Below are positions 40,758-49,792 of a DNA stretch of 64,000 bases, piece after piece. The notes under the pieces were generated by a model that was given only the letters and a program-made list of their open reading frames with translations, was not told where the DNA came from and did not search any database. This DNA comes from Thalassotalea sp. 1_MG-2023 (GTDB lineage: Bacteria; Pseudomonadota; Gammaproteobacteria; Enterobacterales; Alteromonadaceae), in the NCBI RefSeq assembly GCF_030546745.1, contig NZ_JAUOPD010000008.1, positions 1 through 64,000 of the forward strand. The letters run 5' to 3'. Position numbers and translations under genes: made by a program. Every line of letters starts with the position of its first letter. Position 1 is the stretch's first letter.

Positions 40758-41824
40758 TAAACTGTCACTCCTGCACTTTCGAAACTTGCCATATCATTAT
40801 AAAAACTAACAGCAGCTTGTAGCAGTGGGAACGCCAACGCAGCCCCCGTTCCTTCACCTAATCGTAAGGCTAATTGCAGTAAAGGCTGTGCGTGAAAATG
40901 TTCAAGAATTTGCTGATGGGCATGTTCATGAGATTGATGAGCAAAAATTAGGTAATCTGACACTTCGGGCGCTATTTTATGCGCCACTAAGGCTGCTGTA
41001 CTGACGATAAAACCATCAACTAATACAGGAACTTTTCGTTTCGCACTTGCTAAGATAGCGCCAACGATATGAACTATCTCAAAGCCCCCTAGTTCTGCCA
41101 GTATTGTTGTTATACTCACATCATCTTTATGGGCTTTTAAACGTGTTAAGCCTTGAGAAATCAGCTGTTTTTTTACAGCAAGTTGTTCTGTGGTAATTCC
41201 TGTTCCTAAGCCAACTGACCGGTCAACGGGTATATCAAGTAATGTTGAGGTTATCGCCGATGCAGCACTGGTGTTAGCAATACCCATTTCACCAAATATT
41301 AATACATTACAGCCTTGTTCAATTGCACGTTCAGCAATGCTTTCTCCAGCAGATAAGCCGTTATTTACTTGAGCGATGGTCATTGCGGCTTGTCCGCTTA
41401 TGTCATGTGTTCCAGCACCTAATCGCGACTCAAAAAAGTTACGATGTTGTTTTTTTAATGCCTCTGGTAACGGGGTACACATACCTGTATCAACAACGCT
41501 CAGCGGCATATTGTGACAACGACAAAAACAATTTATTGCCGCTCCACCGTTAAGAAAGTTAACCACCATTTGGTAAGTCACATCGCTAGGTGCGATACTA
41601 ACACCTTGATTAGCGATACCATGATCCCCTGCAAAGACAATAACTTGTGCGTTTAACGTATCGATATTTTGCCATTGGCGAGTACGATCACTTTGGATTA
41701 TAGCTAACCTCATAGCAAGTTGTTCAAGCGCGCCTAACGCACCAAGAGGTTTCGTTTTTTGATCTATTTTATTAGTAATTTGTGGCAAATATTGTTGCGT
41801 TAATTTAGGAACATTAAACATCAT
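40757..41824 (-). CDS. cobT: Nicotinate-nucleotide-dimethylbenzimidazole phosphoribosyltransferase
   Basis: A 355-residue CobT: KIDQKTKPLGALGALEQLAMRLA, VFAGDHGIANQGVSIAPSDVTYQMV, NFLNGGAAINCFCR, ILIFGEMGIANTS-like VLIFGEMGIANTSAASA, and the catalytic-glutamate region LGEGTGAALAFPLLQAA. It makes alpha-ribazole phosphate for the lower ligand. No gene for dimethylbenzimidazole synthesis is visible. Overlaps btuC by one base (TAATGATG). Confidence 0.93.
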   Translation of the reverse strand: MMFNVPKLTQQYLPQITNKIDQKTKPLGALGALEQLAMRLAIIQSDRTRQWQNIDTLNAQVIVFAGDHGIANQGVSIAPSDVTYQMVVNFLNGGAAINCFCRCHNMPLSVVDTGMCTPLPEALKKQHRNFFESRLGAGTHDISGQAAMTIAQVNNGLSAGESIAERAIEQGCNVLIFGEMGIANTSAASAITSTLLDIPVDRSVGLGTGITTEQLAVKKQLISQGLTRLKAHKDDVSITTILAELGGFEIVHIVGAILASAKRKVPVLVDGFIVSTAALVAHKIAPEVSDYLIFAHQSHEHAHQQILEHFHAQPLLQLALRLGEGTGAALAFPLLQAAVSFYNDMASFESAGVTV

Positions 41825-42813
41825 TACATTCTTCTCATGAGAAACAGAAAAAACACACTACCAATCACAGAAGTGATCACACCAATCGGTAACTCTTGAC
41901 CCGGTAAAATTGTACGAGAAATCACATCAACCCAAATTAAGAAACAACCACCAACTAAGCCAGCACAAAGCATGAGTTTAGCAATGGTAAAACCAAAAAA
42001 TGGCCGGACAATATGTGGGATCATTAATCCAACAAAACCAATGCCACCACAATAGGCAACCACCACTGCCGTCATTGCGGCACAAACACATAGCGAAAGT
42101 ATTCGAACAAATGCAACATTAACACCGAGCGTTCTTGCACCTTCATCACTCAATAGCAGCGCATCTAATTGCCTTGAGAACATCAAGGCGATAAAAGTAC
42201 ACACTAAAATCACCGGCGCAATGAGCGCAATGGCATCATAATTTGCACGCGCAAGAGAGCCCATCATCCAAAAAATTACTCGATTGGTTTCAAAGGCTTC
42301 ACCGAAATACAAAATAAAACTGGTGATAGCACTTAATAAGAAAGATACCGCCACGCCTGCTAGCAATAAATGTTCAACGCGTCGCCAGTTATTATTCATG
42401 AGAATAGTCATGACAATAAAAACGGCAGAAAGCGCGCCTAGAAAAGCAGCTAAAGGTAAAGAAAAGGTTTGTAAATGTTCAGGTAATAAACTTGAAAGGG
42501 TTGCACCAAGCCCTGCACCGGCAACAATACCAAAAAGATACGGATCCGCTAACGGATTACGCGTAACGTTCTGCATTAGTGCCCCTGCACCCGCTAAAGC
42601 AAATCCAGCCAAAAAGCCCATTAACACTCGTGGAAGCCGAATATCGAGCAAAATAGTTTGATAAATCGGTTGTTGGCATTGCGCGCTTACACATTGCCAC
42701 ACTTGAGAAAAACCTATCTCGGTGGTGCCAAAGCCCATGGATAACAGCAGTGATAGCATCACTAAGATCACTAGCGCCAATAAACCGGGTAAAAAAGGTA
42801 GACGCGTATCCAT
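41824..42813 (-). CDS. btuC: Corrinoid ABC transporter permease (BtuC/FecCD family)
   Basis: A 329-residue FecCD-type permease with about nine to ten membrane helices. Recognisable motifs: DIRLPRVLMGFLAGFALAGAGALMQNVTRNPLADPYLFGI, VAYCGGIGFVGLMIPHIVRPF and LPIGVITSVIGSVFFLFLMRR. It works with the downstream-overlapping BtuD-like ATPase and the BtuF-like binding protein in this operon; placing it in a B12 locus behind a riboswitch makes corrinoid the likely cargo, though the family also carries siderophores. Confidence 0.88.
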   Translation of the reverse strand: MDTRLPFLPGLLALVILVMLSLLLSMGFGTTEIGFSQVWQCVSAQCQQPIYQTILLDIRLPRVLMGFLAGFALAGAGALMQNVTRNPLADPYLFGIVAGAGLGATLSSLLPEHLQTFSLPLAAFLGALSAVFIVMTILMNNNWRRVEHLLLAGVAVSFLLSAITSFILYFGEAFETNRVIFWMMGSLARANYDAIALIAPVILVCTFIALMFSRQLDALLLSDEGARTLGVNVAFVRILSLCVCAAMTAVVVAYCGGIGFVGLMIPHIVRPFFGFTIAKLMLCAGLVGGCFLIWVDVISRTILPGQELPIGVITSVIGSVFFLFLMRRM

Positions 42814-43583
42814 TAGCGCTGCTCCCCAAAGCTTACTCGTAGCTTCCCTGTGATGGGGTTATCATCAACGACACACGGAATTTTAAACACCTGCTCGAGT
42901 AAACTCGCCTTTAATACCGTTTCAGGCGTATCAAATGCTAAAACTTCGCCGTCAGACATCAACATAATTCGATCACAAAATAAAGCCGCTAAATTAAGAT
43001 CATGAATGCTCATCACTAAGGTTAAATCGAGGGCTTTAACAATAGATAAAATTTGATGCTGATAAAAAATATCCAGATGATTGGTGGGTTCATCCATAAT
43101 CAAGATTTCAGGTTGCTGAACTATCGCACGCGCAATAAAACAACGTTGTTGTTCACCGCCGGAAAGTGTATTAAACACTTGGTGCTTTTTATTCTTAAGA
43201 TCTACACGTTCAATTGCTTGATGTAATAGTGCGTAATCTGCTTGGGTATTAACATCAAAGTACTGCTTATGCGGTATCAAGCCCATTTTTACGACATCGA
43301 GTACTGATAAATTAAACACCGCTTCACGATGTTGGCTAACCACCGAAATTTTTTGTGCTATTTCTCGGCGAGTAAATGCAGTTAACGCTGTTTCTGATAA
43401 AGTGATTTTGCCTGATTGCGGAGTATGCTCTCGATAGAGACATTTTAAGAAGGACGTTTTACCAGCACCATTTGGCCCTAAAATACCAACCGTTTCGCCG
43501 ATATTCGCGGTAAAATCAATCCCATTAAGGATTAATTTATCATCTACTGACCACACTAAATTTTCCGCGCTTAAATGCAACAA
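42813..43583 (-). CDS. btuD: Corrinoid ABC transporter ATPase (BtuD-like)
   Basis: A 256-residue ABC ATPase: Walker A GILGPNGAGKTSFLK, Q-loop region SVVSQHREAVFNLS, signature TLSGGEQQRCFIARAI, Walker B PEILIMDEPTNHLD and H-loop SIHDLNLAA. It energises BtuC. First gene of the operon, 100 bases after the cobalamin riboswitch; overlaps btuC by one base (TAATG). Confidence 0.9.
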   Translation of the reverse strand: MLHLSAENLVWSVDDKLILNGIDFTANIGETVGILGPNGAGKTSFLKCLYREHTPQSGKITLSETALTAFTRREIAQKISVVSQHREAVFNLSVLDVVKMGLIPHKQYFDVNTQADYALLHQAIERVDLKNKKHQVFNTLSGGEQQRCFIARAIVQQPEILIMDEPTNHLDIFYQHQILSIVKALDLTLVMSIHDLNLAALFCDRIMLMSDGEVLAFDTPETVLKASLLEQVFKIPCVVDDNPITGKLRVSFGEQR

Positions 43584-43685
43584 AACACCTATACCTTAAA
43601 ATAGATGTGCGGCGAATTAGGTTATTAATAGCAATGCTGTGTAATAACTCAACTATGTTACCCGCACAGTTAGTAATGCATTTTC

Positions 43686-43830
43686 ATGGCAGGTCTCCTG
43701 ACTTTTAGGGATCACCCAAATTTCACCTTCCCAGTGGCATACCAGTGGTTCTGAAATTCAGCCCTAATTACAGTTGCGGGAACAGTTGTGGACTTACACC
43801 ACATTCCCTTTTAAGCCTTAATTATCAACG
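43686..43830 (-). ncRNA. Cobalamin riboswitch controlling the btuDC-cobTSUCQO-btuF operon
   Basis: On the minus strand, in order: AAGGGAAT, GGTGTAAGTCCAC, TTCCCGCAACTGTAATTA, GCCACTGGGAAGG and the B12 box AAGTCAGGAGACCTGCC (43704-43688). This is a textbook cobalamin riboswitch, closer to consensus than the one at btuB. It shuts the operon down when cobalamin is plentiful. The remaining gap up to the dehydrogenase gene at 43993 shows nothing else recognisable. Confidence 0.93.
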
Positions 43831-43992
43831 AATTAGAATCGTATAACAAACAGGCACCATAAAAATTTTGGCTACTCTAGCATAGTATGTAAATGAACAC
43901 CAGAAAATAGAAGTATAGACGTCTACAATACTGTATAGATAAATATGCAGCCAGTTGAGTAACTGATTACATCGATTGTGGGTGTAGAAAAT

Positions 43993-44706
43993 TTAAAGGG
44001 TTAACCCTAATTCTTTAACCACCTGTTCTAAGTGTGTCATTGCTTCTTCTGTTGGGCCTGGATAATCACCCATGATAGGAACGTTGCCCATGTATCCGAT
44101 ATCTTTCATACCTGCGGGACTAGAATAAAAAGCCGCTAGCACTAACGATCTAAAACGTGCAAAAGCAGGAATTATACGCATAAACGCGTTATCGTTATCT
44201 TCTCGTTCAAACGCGATATCATCAATAATTTGTAGACGCTTTTGTTCGGTTAAATTAACAAACGATTGTTCAAATCTCAATTGAGCTTCATCATCTATCC
44301 ACGTTAACGCAGATAAAATCGTTAATCGATCGTGCTGCTGCCGACTATAAGGCGCACTAACCCACTCATCAACGACGTCAGGTACGCCAACTTCGCTCCC
44401 TGAAGGCACAGTGCCTTCTCGTGGCACAATAATATCTGCCAACACTGCAACAAGGGTTAATTGCTCTGTTGTTAAGGTTTTCGGCCACGGTGATTTAGGT
44501 GGGATCAGTAAATTTGGATCTTTACCATAACCTTTAGCATTAATTGGCGACAACGTTAGCTTCGGCCAATGCCCTTGCCCCGTATTCTTTTCAGCAGCCA
44601 TCGTGAGCGCACTAACACTATTAGGAATTAACGTGCTAGCAGACAATGCACCCACCCATTTTAGTGATTCTCGACGACTGAGTTTTATCTGATATTTTTG
44701 TGTCAT
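43993..44706 (-). CDS. Gluconate 2-dehydrogenase subunit 3-type small subunit, Tat-type signal (copy 1)
   Basis: A 237-residue protein of the gluconate dehydrogenase subunit 3 family. The N-terminus has a twin-arginine-type signal (LSRRESLKWVGALSASTLIPNSVSA), followed by LTTEQLTLVAVLADIIVPREGTVPSGSEVGVPDVVDEWVSA and FYSSPAGMKDIGYMG. Such subunits are exported by Tat and carry the GMC catalytic subunit along. It begins one base after the stop of the GMC gene at 44708 and is the last gene of the sugar-oxidation operon. Confidence 0.85.
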   Translation of the reverse strand: MTQKYQIKLSRRESLKWVGALSASTLIPNSVSALTMAAEKNTGQGHWPKLTLSPINAKGYGKDPNLLIPPKSPWPKTLTTEQLTLVAVLADIIVPREGTVPSGSEVGVPDVVDEWVSAPYSRQQHDRLTILSALTWIDDEAQLRFEQSFVNLTEQKRLQIIDDIAFEREDNDNAFMRIIPAFARFRSLVLAAFYSSPAGMKDIGYMGNVPIMGDYPGPTEEAMTHLEQVVKELGLTL

Positions 44707-44707
44707 C

Positions 44708-46390
44708 TTATAGTGCTCCCTTGTTCATTTGCTCAGAAAGCCACGTTGCATTTCGCATCGCTAATGTCATGATAGTTAATGTACAATTCTTGTGTGGATT
44801 TGAAGCAAAAACCCCAGCGTCCATAACAAATAAGTTATCGCAATCCCACGTTTGTCCCCATTGGTTTGTCACAGAATCTTTAGGCGAATCGCCCATTCTT
44901 GTTGCGCCAACTTCATGAATGATTTGTCCGCCTTTCAAAATAGCTTTTTCAGCAGAAGGCAATGGGTAGTCAATCGTTGCTCCCATGGTTTCTAATATTT
45001 CTTTTGCGGTTTTTAAGCCATGAGCCACTTGATTCAATTCATGCTTTGACCATTTCCAATGAAACTTGGCAACGGGAATTCCCCACTTGTCTTTGACTTT
45101 GTCGTCTATTTCCATGTAACAATGTTCATTTGGCAGCATTTCACCTCGAAGGCTCAAGTAAACTGACGAACCATATTTATCTCTTACTTGTTGCTTTAAT
45201 GCCGTACCATAACCTTGTAGGCCTGAACTTACGCCAGAGCCCGGTTGACCAAATCCACTGCCAATTTCAAAGTGATAACCTCTTGGAAAATCAAGCTCGC
45301 CTTTTTCTTGTGCTTTGTGTCCCCACCAAGGAATGAATAAATGATTAGCAGTATGACCGTCCTCGTTATACCTTGGTCTTCCGGCTAAAGCGGGAATGTA
45401 CGCTCCTAGGCCAGTGCCCGTTGAGTCCATAATATTACGCCCCAACTGCCCGCTTGAATTAGCCAAGCCACTTGGGTGATGCTTGCTTTTAGAGTTCAAC
45501 ATTATGCGAGCAGATTCACAGGCACTTGCTGCTAAAATAACGACATTTGCACTGAGACATGTTTCAGTGTTGCTTTGCTTATCAATATAACAAACACCCG
45601 TTACTTTGCCTTGCTGATCAACCGTCACATTCTTAACCATTGCATCAGTAATGACGTCTAAATTTCCTGTTGCTTTCGCCATAGGAATTAAAGATGTTGT
45701 GGTTTGAAAAGCTGCACCAATAGAACAACCATGACCACATGGTGTTGCGTAAAAACACGCCTGTCTATCATCTTTAGGGCGGGTCAACACCGCTCGATGC
45801 ATTGGCGCTGTTGGAATGCCGAGTTTCTTTGTCGCTGCTGCAATTAATAATTCTGGTACTCTAGGTTTTGGCGGTGGTTGAAGAATGCCATCTGATGAGT
45901 CTGGCATATCATCTAAGCCAGTATTTGTGCCACATACACCAACTAAATATTCCGTTTTATCGTACCATGGTGCTAAGTCTTCATATTCGAATGGCCAATC
46001 AGCACCTAAACCATCTCGTGACTTTCCTTTAAAGTCATGTTCACTAAAACGTAATGAATAGCGGCCCCAATGGTTGGTTCTTCCGCCTAACATTCGTGCA
46101 CGCCACCATAAAAAATCAGAACCTTCACCAGTGGTATAGGGTTCTCCAGGAACGCTCCAACCACCGTCAACGGTTGCATCATAAAAACCAAAGTCTTTGT
46201 CTACATTACCTGCGCCCATTAACGGCGCTTCACCGTTTGTTTTAAACATTGGTGTTTCTGTTTTAGGGTCATAATTTCGACCCGCTTCTAACATTAATAC
46301 TCGATGTCCAGCTTTGGTCAGTACATAGGCAGCCATTGCACCACCCGCACCAGAGCCCACTACGATTACTGGATGCTTTTTATCTTTCAT
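44708..46390 (-). CDS. GMC-family FAD-dependent sugar dehydrogenase with Fe-S-type cysteines (copy 1)
   Basis: A 560-residue GMC oxidoreductase. FAD-binding VVGSGAGGAMAAYVLTKAG at the start; RMLGGRTNHWGRYSLRF; the C-terminal HEVGATRMGDSP and NPHKNCTLTIMTLAMR. The active-site histidines are expected in the last part. A cysteine cluster C-x5-C-x3-C (CFYATPCGHGC) has the spacing of the 3Fe-4S site of FAD-dependent glucose dehydrogenase. No signal peptide is present, fitting export as a passenger of the Tat-type small subunit at 43993. Probably oxidises sugars at C3 (glucoside 3-dehydrogenase-like); the electron acceptor is not in the window. Confidence 0.85.
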   Translation of the reverse strand: MKDKKHPVIVVGSGAGGAMAAYVLTKAGHRVLMLEAGRNYDPKTETPMFKTNGEAPLMGAGNVDKDFGFYDATVDGGWSVPGEPYTTGEGSDFLWWRARMLGGRTNHWGRYSLRFSEHDFKGKSRDGLGADWPFEYEDLAPWYDKTEYLVGVCGTNTGLDDMPDSSDGILQPPPKPRVPELLIAAATKKLGIPTAPMHRAVLTRPKDDRQACFYATPCGHGCSIGAAFQTTTSLIPMAKATGNLDVITDAMVKNVTVDQQGKVTGVCYIDKQSNTETCLSANVVILAASACESARIMLNSKSKHHPSGLANSSGQLGRNIMDSTGTGLGAYIPALAGRPRYNEDGHTANHLFIPWWGHKAQEKGELDFPRGYHFEIGSGFGQPGSGVSSGLQGYGTALKQQVRDKYGSSVYLSLRGEMLPNEHCYMEIDDKVKDKWGIPVAKFHWKWSKHELNQVAHGLKTAKEILETMGATIDYPLPSAEKAILKGGQIIHEVGATRMGDSPKDSVTNQWGQTWDCDNLFVMDAGVFASNPHKNCTLTIMTLAMRNATWLSEQMNKGAL

Positions 46391-46392
46391 GA

Positions 46393-47121
46393 CTAAAGCT
46401 CTTTAATTTTGATATTTTTAAATGACACTACATCGCCATGATCTTGTAAGCCAATATAGCCATTCGCTTGTTCACCAAAGCCTTGCCACGTAGCAAATTT
46501 ACTTTTAGCTACTAGCCCATTCCATCTATCACTACCAATAACGATATCCGTGGTTTTCACTTGATTTTGCCAGACCTCTAAATGCCCCTGATTTACACGT
46601 ATCCTAACGCTATTCCACTCTCCTGCTAGTTTGTGTGAGCTGTCAGGCGATGCAATCATGTCGTATAATGAACCTGAGCGATGCGTCGGATCTTTTCTAT
46701 CACTGTGCTTTAAGTTATCGAGAATTTGAATTTCTGGCGCGCGAGAATAGACATACTTCCCTTTTTCGTCGACACGAATAAAAATGCCGCTGTTGCCAGC
46801 TTCTGAAATACGCCAATCAAGCTTCAATTCAAAATTTTCGTAGGGTGCTTGTGTAATTATATCGCCGCCACCTTTACCAGTTAAGGTAAGTGTATCGTCA
46901 ATTACTTGCCATTGTTTACTCAGTGTTTGTTGTTGGTAATTTCGCCATTGCGATGCTTGTTTTCCGTCAAACAACAATTGCCAGCCAGCTTGTTTTTCAG
47001 CATCAGTTAGTTGATTACTAGTTTCAGCCATCGTTGACGATGAAAATAATAAACACGCTGTTGTAATTAAAACGGCTTTGAAGTTATGTGTTGCTTGCTG
47101 CATTCCAGGTATTTTTGTCAT
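46393..47121 (-). CDS. DUF1080 protein, 3-keto-glycoside hydrolase-like
   Basis: A 242-residue exported protein with a signal peptide (ACLLFSSSTMAETS). The DUF1080 domain (3-keto-disaccharide hydrolase, laminin-G-like fold) is clear: GWQLLFDGKQASQWRNY, GDIITQAPYENFELKLDWRISEAGNSGIFIRV, APEIQILDN, HRSGSLYDMIASP, NSVRIRVNQGHLEVWQN and GYIGLQDHG near the end. In related bacteria these enzymes cleave 3-keto-glycosides produced by C3 dehydrogenases, which is exactly its context here: it lies between a sugar isomerase-like gene and a GMC dehydrogenase. Activity is inferred. Confidence 0.8.
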   Translation of the reverse strand: MTKIPGMQQATHNFKAVLITTACLLFSSSTMAETSNQLTDAEKQAGWQLLFDGKQASQWRNYQQQTLSKQWQVIDDTLTLTGKGGGDIITQAPYENFELKLDWRISEAGNSGIFIRVDEKGKYVYSRAPEIQILDNLKHSDRKDPTHRSGSLYDMIASPDSSHKLAGEWNSVRIRVNQGHLEVWQNQVKTTDIVIGSDRWNGLVAKSKFATWQGFGEQANGYIGLQDHGDVVSFKNIKIKEL

Positions 47122-47146
47122 TATTATGTTGCTCTTATGCTGTTTG

Positions 47147-48001
47147 TTATAATTGCTTAAGTACTTTTTCTAAGCCTTTTTTCGATTGCTGAACAGCTTC
47201 CATCGGCGTTAAGCCGTTTGGATATTCTTCTTGTTCAACCACGATCCACAATGTTCCACCAACGGCTATATTTGCCTTAGTTAGCGCTAACCAATCAATA
47301 GTGTCTTTTCCAATGATAGGCAGTTTCCCTTCAGTGCCTTCAGGCAATTTTACTTTGTAGTGTGTTGTTAATGTTCTTCCTGGATAACGTCTTACGTACT
47401 CTACAGGGTCTTTGCCGGCATAAGTTGTCCAACCAACATCTTGCTGTAACACTACGTCCTGTGAGGTGTTTTTTGCAATGTAGTCCCAATAGGTTGTACC
47501 CTCAAAACTGTTAAATTCTTGATCGTGATTATGAAAGCCAATGCGCATACCATGAGGTTTTAACTGAACGCTTAAGTCATTTAATAAACTAACCACTTCT
47601 TTCACACCTTCTGGATGCCAAGCTCTTTCATCCCAAGGTACAATAAGCATCGAGACGCCCACAGCCTTATAAAACGCAACCGTATCAGCAAAATTTTGCT
47701 TATTCAGTTGTTCAAAGCCTAAATGTGCACCACTCACGGTTAAGTTCTTTGACCTTAGAAACGTTTTCAACCCTTCTGGATTATTTTCAAATGGCCCAAA
47801 GCTTCCAGCAAACTCAACCCCTTGAAACCCCATATTAGCAAGTGATGAAATGGTCTGTTTAAAAGATGATTTAATATCGTCTTTCACCGACCATAATTGC
47901 ACGCTTATTTTAGGAATTACGTTGTTTTCTTGATGCCCTTGGTCAGCTTGAGTAATAAAAGGTAAGCAAGCACACATTAAGGTAATTAGCTTATTTTTCA
48001 T
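47147..48001 (-). CDS. Exported sugar phosphate isomerase/epimerase-like TIM-barrel protein
   Basis: A 284-residue protein of the xylose isomerase-like TIM-barrel family with a signal peptide (MKNKLITLMCACLPFITQA). Motifs: ISVQLWSVKDDIKSSFKQTISSLANMGFQGVEFAG, IGFHNHDQEFN, VVLQQDVGWTTYAGKDPVEYV and WIVVEQEEY near the C-terminus. Metal-binding His/Glu/Asp residues appear in these blocks. An exported form suggests it acts on oxidised sugars or glycosides in the periplasm, as in 3-keto-glycoside routes where such proteins cleave or isomerise the keto sugar. Confidence 0.8.
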   Translation of the reverse strand: MKNKLITLMCACLPFITQADQGHQENNVIPKISVQLWSVKDDIKSSFKQTISSLANMGFQGVEFAGSFGPFENNPEGLKTFLRSKNLTVSGAHLGFEQLNKQNFADTVAFYKAVGVSMLIVPWDERAWHPEGVKEVVSLLNDLSVQLKPHGMRIGFHNHDQEFNSFEGTTYWDYIAKNTSQDVVLQQDVGWTTYAGKDPVEYVRRYPGRTLTTHYKVKLPEGTEGKLPIIGKDTIDWLALTKANIAVGGTLWIVVEQEEYPNGLTPMEAVQQSKKGLEKVLKQL

Positions 48002-48018
48002 GATTTATTCCTTGTTAT

Positions 48019-49752
48019 TTAAATTCGTTTAGCATTCATTTCTTTTACTGCATAATCAACCGCCCTTGCAGTTAATGCCATGAACGTTAGTGAGGGATTA
48101 ACTACCGCTGAAGAGCAAAAACTTGCACCATCTGTGACAAATAAATTTGCGATATCATGTGTTTGGTTAAAGCCGTTCAGTACCGAATCTTTCGGATCAC
48201 GCCCCATGCGTGCAGTACCCACCTCATGAATGGCTAACCCTGGTGGAGCGCCATCAATTGAGTTATAACTTTTTACATCTTTTAAGCCCGCTTTTATCAA
48301 CATATCTCTTGCGGTTTCTTCGGCATCAGCCATCATGGCTATTTCATTTGCTGACCACGTGCAATCAATATGTAACTGCGGTATACCCCATTTGTCTTTT
48401 TTGGTGGAATGCAACGCTACATGGTTTTCAAAGCGTGGTAACATTTCACCTTGAGCCATCAAGTTAAAATACCAGTCACCCGCTTGGGTGAGCCTTTGTT
48501 TAAATCCAACACCTATGCCTTTACTATTAGCGGCGCCTTTCCAGCCACCGCGACCAGCGCCACCAGCTAGCGCATACCCTCTTACATAATGGTCTTTATA
48601 ACGCTTTGGCTCAAATTGAAAGTTTGGAATATAAATACTGGTAGGTCTTCTGCCTGATACGGTTTCATCTTCAAAACCTTCAACACGACCAAAAGCACCA
48701 GCATTGTAATTATGATCCATCAAATAATGCCCTAGTGTGCCAGAACTGTTAGCGATACCATTTGGAAATTTTTTCGAAGTCGAATTAAGCATGATCTGCG
48801 TTGTACCAAGCGTAGATGCACACAAAAATACCACTTTTGCGTAATATTCACGGGTTGATAAGTCATCATTATCAACCACCCGTACACCTTTTACACGATT
48901 GGTTTTTTCATCATAAATTAAACTATGAACTACGCTATTAGGCGCAATATGTAAGTTTCCTGTTTTAGCCGCTGCCGGCAGCGTAGAGCTTTGTGTTGAA
49001 AAATAAGCACCAAAAGAACAGCCCTTTTGACATTCATTTCGTGCTTGGCACTGTACTCGACCTTGCGAATAATGAAGTTCAGTAGGTTTAGTTAAATGAG
49101 CGGTGCGGCCCATTATCATCGGTCGTTCTGGAAATAGTTTTGCAAATTTATCTTTCAGCATTATTTCCGGCGAACTAAAGTCAAAAGGAGGCAAGAATTC
49201 ACTGTCTGGTAATTGAGGTAAACCATCATAATTACCTGAAATACCTGCATGTTTTTCAACATGTGAATACCAAGGAGCAATATCGTCATAGCGAATAGGC
49301 CAATCATTCCCATGACCATCTGACTTATTGGCATTAAAATCATAGTCGCTGAACCGATATGATTGCCGATGCCAAAGCAGTGATTTTCCGCCTAACTGAT
49401 TAGCACGTATCCAACTAAAATTCGTGCCTTTTTTCGTACTGTAAGGCAAGTCTTTGTCATTACCGAAAAAATGTTTAGTACCATCGTGAAAAGCGTAACA
49501 CTGTTGTTGCACTTTATATTGCTCTTCAACTAACAGATTATCGACCTTCATGCGGTTAGGGTATTGCCAAACACCCTTGCCTTCTGTCGGGTAATCTTTT
49601 CTATGCTCAACAATGCGACCGCGCTCGATCATCAGTGTTTTAAGCCCACGTTCACATAACTCTTTTGCTGCCCAACCGCCACTGACACCAGAGCCAACAA
49701 CCAGTGCATCATAGATATGATCACTTTGTTGAATATATATATCTTGTTGCAT
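48019..49752 (-). CDS. GMC-family FAD-dependent sugar dehydrogenase with Fe-S-type cysteines (copy 2)
   Basis: A 577-residue GMC oxidoreductase, clearly related to but different from the copy at 44708. FAD site ALVVGSGVSGGWAAKELCERG, RANQLGGKSLLWHRQSYRFS, the cysteine cluster CQARNECQKGC (C-x5-C-x3-C again), HEVGTARMGRDP and VNPSLTFMALTARAVD. It lacks a signal peptide; its partner is the small subunit at 49793, 40 bases upstream. Presence of a second dehydrogenase pair suggests two sugar types or two glycosidic forms. Confidence 0.85.
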   Translation of the reverse strand: MQQDIYIQQSDHIYDALVVGSGVSGGWAAKELCERGLKTLMIERGRIVEHRKDYPTEGKGVWQYPNRMKVDNLLVEEQYKVQQQCYAFHDGTKHFFGNDKDLPYSTKKGTNFSWIRANQLGGKSLLWHRQSYRFSDYDFNANKSDGHGNDWPIRYDDIAPWYSHVEKHAGISGNYDGLPQLPDSEFLPPFDFSSPEIMLKDKFAKLFPERPMIMGRTAHLTKPTELHYSQGRVQCQARNECQKGCSFGAYFSTQSSTLPAAAKTGNLHIAPNSVVHSLIYDEKTNRVKGVRVVDNDDLSTREYYAKVVFLCASTLGTTQIMLNSTSKKFPNGIANSSGTLGHYLMDHNYNAGAFGRVEGFEDETVSGRRPTSIYIPNFQFEPKRYKDHYVRGYALAGGAGRGGWKGAANSKGIGVGFKQRLTQAGDWYFNLMAQGEMLPRFENHVALHSTKKDKWGIPQLHIDCTWSANEIAMMADAEETARDMLIKAGLKDVKSYNSIDGAPPGLAIHEVGTARMGRDPKDSVLNGFNQTHDIANLFVTDGASFCSSAVVNPSLTFMALTARAVDYAVKEMNAKRI

Positions 49753-49792
49753 AGCTAACCTCTTAACAACGCTAAACCCGTGCCAAATTTAC

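Noticed and set aside
42284-42661. 125-codon plus-strand ORF within btuC
   Set aside because: Antisense of a conserved permease; Lys/Ala-rich composition is typical of such shadows.
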